Positions 63,369 through 64,000 of a stretch of 64,000 nt of DNA are shown here, piece by piece. Under the pieces are notes generated by a model. That model saw only the letters and a program-made list of their open reading frames with translations, was not told the DNA's origin and did no database searches. Source of the stretch: Pseudomonas oryzihabitans (lineage in GTDB: Bacteria; Pseudomonadota; Gammaproteobacteria; Pseudomonadales; Pseudomonadaceae); contig NZ_CP013987.1 in assembly GCF_001518815.1 (NCBI RefSeq), positions 3,742,501 through 3,806,500 on the forward strand, given 5' to 3'. The first letter of the stretch is position 1, and each line of letters opens with the position of its first letter. Position numbers and translations under genes: made by a program.

Positions 63369-63569
63369 ATGATCAGCCCGGATGTTCCTGTCGTTAAGGT
63401 ACCGCTGCGCGAATATGCCGCCTTGGCGCGTGCCATGGGCGCCACCGTCTTTGCCCAGAACCTCGAGAAGCAGCCGGGCGAACTGGTCGGCTGGCGCTTT
63501 CCCAAGGGCTGCTTCGTGCAGAAGGCGCACTTCCAGATACTGCTGGGCCGCCAGCCGGAGACCCTCTAG
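63369..63569 (+). CDS. Small hypothetical protein
   Basis: This 66-residue protein (MISPDVPVVKVPLREYAALA and onwards) is soluble, with a hydrophobic N-terminal half and a WRFPKGCFVQKAHFQILLGR tail. Its stop overlaps the convergent DUF523 stop by four bases. Coding character is good and an ATG sits 9 codons inside the longer frame. I recognise no family. Confidence 0.6.
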   Translation: MISPDVPVVKVPLREYAALARAMGATVFAQNLEKQPGELVGWRFPKGCFVQKAHFQILLGRQPETL

Positions 63570-64000
63570 CGAGGGTCTTCCTGGGCGGCCAGAAAACGCT
63601 GGGCCGCCGCCAGCTCGGTCTCGTTGAATACGGCGACACCCGCGCGTTTCAAGGCAGCTGCCGTGACGCCCTCACCTGCCACCCGGGTGCCGCTGAAGGT
63701 GCCATCGTAATTTTCCAGATTGCCGCAGGAAGGGCTGCGCGCCTTGAGCACGGCCAGGCGGATGCCATGACGCGCGACCAGTTCGAGCGCGGCCTCGGCG
63801 CCGGCAACGAACGCCGCGGTCACCTCCTCTCCCGTGTCGGTCACGACCGGCAGCCGGCCATCCAGCACGGCGCCACCCTGGCCGCCGGGGATCTCGGCGG
63901 GCGGACGCGGGGTGGGCAGCCCACCCGCCACTTCCGGACAGAGCGGCACGATGCGTCCCTCCTCCTGCCAGACGCCAAGCAGATCGAAGGGACCATGGGC
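63566..64000 (-). CDS. DUF523 family protein (partial)
   Basis: The C-terminal 144 codons of a gene that extends past the right edge. Visible features are PLCPEVAGGLPTPRPPAEI, FVAGAEAALELVARHGIRLAV and KARSPSCGNLENYDGTFSG with the family Cys, matching DUF523 proteins of about 160-330 residues. Function is unknown. The start lies outside the window. Confidence 0.9.
   Translation of the reverse strand, partial: AHGPFDLLGVWQEEGRIVPLCPEVAGGLPTPRPPAEIPGGQGGAVLDGRLPVVTDTGEEVTAAFVAGAEAALELVARHGIRLAVLKARSPSCGNLENYDGTFSGTRVAGEGVTAAALKRAGVAVFNETELAAAQRFLAAQEDPR

Overview
The window is a high-GC, densely packed gammaproteobacterial chromosome segment. Gene content and order point to Pseudomonas: purU-mvaT-sbcB, mraZ-rnpB-rsmI-lpoA-yraN-gmhA, and the pyk, fru and nadC/ampD neighbourhoods. 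I favour a lineage near P. oryzihabitans/P. psychrotolerans, but that is inference from unusual gene losses and cannot be proven here. I see no prophage, insertion sequence, CRISPR array, tRNA or rRNA. Most of the window is core genome, and the interest lies in deletions, regulatory sites and a few divergent operons.

Layout. Positions 1-3.4 kb hold the edge of the fructose PTS gene fruB, divergent from its regulator cra, followed by a TatD hydrolase and, convergently, ampD with a small secreted protein. Positions 3.4-10.3 kb hold a MOSC protein, a type II NADH dehydrogenase, a DUF1631 protein, nadC, a small basic protein and purU. Positions 10.5-18.6 kb hold mvaT, sbcB, a reduced DUF4350/MoxR/DUF58-like operon, PilZ and TPR proteins, and pyk with a structured leader. 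Positions 18.7-26.9 kb hold a SWIM/SNF2 helicase, psiE, a SirB1-type protein, lrgB/lrgA-like genes, a flavodoxin, an ABM-domain membrane protein, and the folM-DUF1244-hopJ operon.

Positions 27-43.9 kb hold the division and cell wall (dcw) cluster on the minus strand, in transcription order mraZ-rsmH-ftsL-ftsI-murE-murF-mraY-murD-ftsW-murG-murC-[no ddlB]-ftsQ-ftsA-ftsZ-lpxC. Most junctions overlap by 1-8 bases, so the operon is translationally coupled. A four-box MraZ operator lies upstream. The ddlB gene normally found between murC and ftsQ is absent and is replaced by a 21-codon ORF that keeps the coupling. The ampE gene normally next to ampD is also absent.

Positions 44.1-48.9 kb hold rnpB, rsmI, lpoA, yraN, a SIS isomerase and a BON lipoprotein (outer-membrane and peptidoglycan maintenance). 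Positions 48.9-55 kb hold a DUF2171 protein, a molybdopterin oxidoreductase, a Tat-type amidase, osmE, a lipoprotein and ilvD. Positions 55.2-59.7 kb hold a sugar-uptake operon (LamB-type porin plus a FrcBCA-like ABC transporter). It sits behind a consensus CRP/Vfr site and an 18-bp palindrome, with hairpins at most of its junctions. A dCACHE chemoreceptor follows at once. The right end holds an NCS2 nucleobase permease, a small hypothetical gene and a truncated DUF523 gene.
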